From positions 62,001 to 126,000 of the forward strand of contig NZ_BTGQ01000007.1 of NCBI RefSeq assembly GCF_036985505.1: a stretch of DNA of 64,000 nt. The letters run 5' to 3'. Below the pieces are notes generated by a model that was not told the DNA's origin, did not search any database, and saw only the letters and a program-made list of their open reading frames with translations. This DNA comes from Croceitalea sp947503285 (GTDB lineage Bacteria; Bacteroidota; Bacteroidia; Flavobacteriales; Flavobacteriaceae). A program made the position numbers and the translations under genes. Of the stretch, positions 63,017-64,000 are shown in pieces. Position 1 is the stretch's first letter. Each line of letters starts with the position of its first letter.

Positions 63017-64000
63017 AACAACTCCTTTACCTTGTAATCTGCTTATTTGGCATCCAAATTTTAGTAGCACAAAATACTCAAACTCAAATTGAGATGATTC
63101 CTTCTAATTGGAACGTCCCCAATGATGCCTTGTTTGAAAAATTTGACAATAGAAAAACCCTTGTTCTAAAAAATGGTAGAGCAACAGTAAAGAATTTGAA
63201 TTTTACTAATGGATCTATCGAGGTAGATGTATATGCTAAATCTAAAAGAAGTTTTGCCGGTATCAGCTTTAGGGAACAAGACGATACATTAGAAGAGGTT
63301 TACATGCGATTACACAAATCCAATCAGGCAGATGCGGTACAGTACACACCTATGTTTAACAACGAATCCAACTGGCAACTATATCGGGAACACCAAGCAA
63401 ATACATCTTTTAAGGATGAAGGTTGGAATACCTTGCGCATAGAATTAAAAAACCGAAGCGTTCAAGTATTTGTGAATAACGTCAAGGTTATGACTGTGGA
63501 TAACTTAAGAACAGAACAAAAAGAAGGTATTATCGGACTTTGGGCTTTATTTGGGAACCGATTCTCAAACTTTAGGGTTACGCATGGCAGTATTTCTGAA
63601 AAGCAAGCTGAAATAGAAACACCAAATAGGGACATGAATATCATAAGGTATTGGGAAATCACAAAAGCGTATCCCTACGAAGAAGGTAAAGTAAGATTCG
63701 AAGATTTTTCAAAAGAAAATTACACTACGGTATCAACCGAAGCATCTGGATTATTACCTATATCCAAGTATGTTAAAAAGACAACCTCTGGTAGCTTTGA
63801 ACGAAATAAGGAAGAATATGTGGTTGCCACTACATCCATCAATTCAAAGACAAATAAAACACAGATTTTTTCTTTTGACTATAGTGATAAAGTTTTGGTA
63901 TTTATAAACGGTAAACTTTTTTTTAATGGTAATAACGCTTTTAGACAAAAAGGCGTCCAATTTATGGGGCACATAGATATCAATACCAACAAACTATATC
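63013..64000 (+). CDS. Exported jelly-roll protein, 3' end cut off, paralogue of 48221-49330
   Basis: The frame starts at ATG 63013 and runs off the window. Signal peptide about 1-20 (LVAQ). The N-terminal half (GRATVKNLNFTNGSIEVDVYAK, FAGISFREQDDTLEEVYMRLHK, EGWNTLRIELKNRSVQVFVN) and the following segment (KVLVFINGKLFFNGNNAF) track the two-sandwich protein at 48221-49330 in order. It is AT-rich, unlike that gene, so the two are old relatives rather than a recent copy. Coupled to the upstream membrane protein. Confidence 0.75.
   Translation, partial: MKQLLYLVICLFGIQILVAQNTQTQIEMIPSNWNVPNDALFEKFDNRKTLVLKNGRATVKNLNFTNGSIEVDVYAKSKRSFAGISFREQDDTLEEVYMRLHKSNQADAVQYTPMFNNESNWQLYREHQANTSFKDEGWNTLRIELKNRSVQVFVNNVKVMTVDNLRTEQKEGIIGLWALFGNRFSNFRVTHGSISEKQAEIETPNRDMNIIRYWEITKAYPYEEGKVRFEDFSKENYTTVSTEASGLLPISKYVKKTTSGSFERNKEEYVVATTSINSKTNKTQIFSFDYSDKVLVFINGKLFFNGNNAFRQKGVQFMGHIDINTNKLY

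Overview
The window is chromosomal DNA from a member of the Bacteroidota, almost certainly a (probably marine) Flavobacteriaceae. Evidence: a type IX secretion (T9SS) cargo with a gliding-motility-type C-terminal domain next to PorP/SprF-like and PorE-like genes, HisKA_2/TPR kinases, Arm/SAM-like tyrosine recombinases, TAnnTTTG-type -7 boxes, and moderately AT-rich DNA. The genus cannot be fixed from sequence alone.

Layout. 1-16.0 kb is an ordinary core region: the 3' part of lptD, ridA, a BadF-type sugar kinase, gap, pfkA, a large tamB, tsaD, a TfoX-like gene, rsmE, a DUF1223 gene, a DUF4159 gene, an AI-2E-type transporter and a THUMP-like methyltransferase. 16.1-18.6 kb is an AT-rich insertion. 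It holds a DUF4272 gene with two in-frame TAG codons, and a DUF2147/DoxX pair divergent from an HxlR regulator. The genes are separated by two diverged ~190-bp repeats with inverted ends. A 108-bp MITE with a 4-bp target duplication sits in one arm of the first repeat.

18.6-25.0 kb (minus strand) is a xylose operon, xylB-xylA-SGLT-type symporter, continuing into a nucleotidase-like HAD protein, a lipoprotein esterase and a VanX-like dipeptidase. A TPR histidine kinase is divergent. rpiA lies at 28.7-29.4 kb, so the window carries several pentose and glycolysis steps. 29.7-44.7 kb is a secretion module. It has a 4037-residue adhesin-like protein (about 15 Ig/PKD-like and 19 DUF11-like repeats, including four exact 807-bp tandem units), then a PorP/SprF-like protein and a PorE-like TPR/PD40/OmpA protein. 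44.9-52 kb holds hydrolases and an unusual divergent locus: a membrane-tethered HTH protein with a lectin-like sensor domain, opposite a jelly-roll protein and a CBM9-like/beta-lactamase-fold protein.

At 52.43-52.47 kb is the 3' 42 nt of a tRNA-Arg(TCT), broken exactly at the anticodon loop and followed at once by a tyrosine recombinase. Everything from there to the right edge looks like an integrated island: a Crp/Fnr regulator with an FNR-type box, lipoproteins, a beta-propeller and an OmpA protein, an esterase, a PfkB kinase, membrane proteins, and a partial paralogue of the 48-49 kb jelly-roll protein. The intact tRNA-Arg is predicted beyond the right edge.
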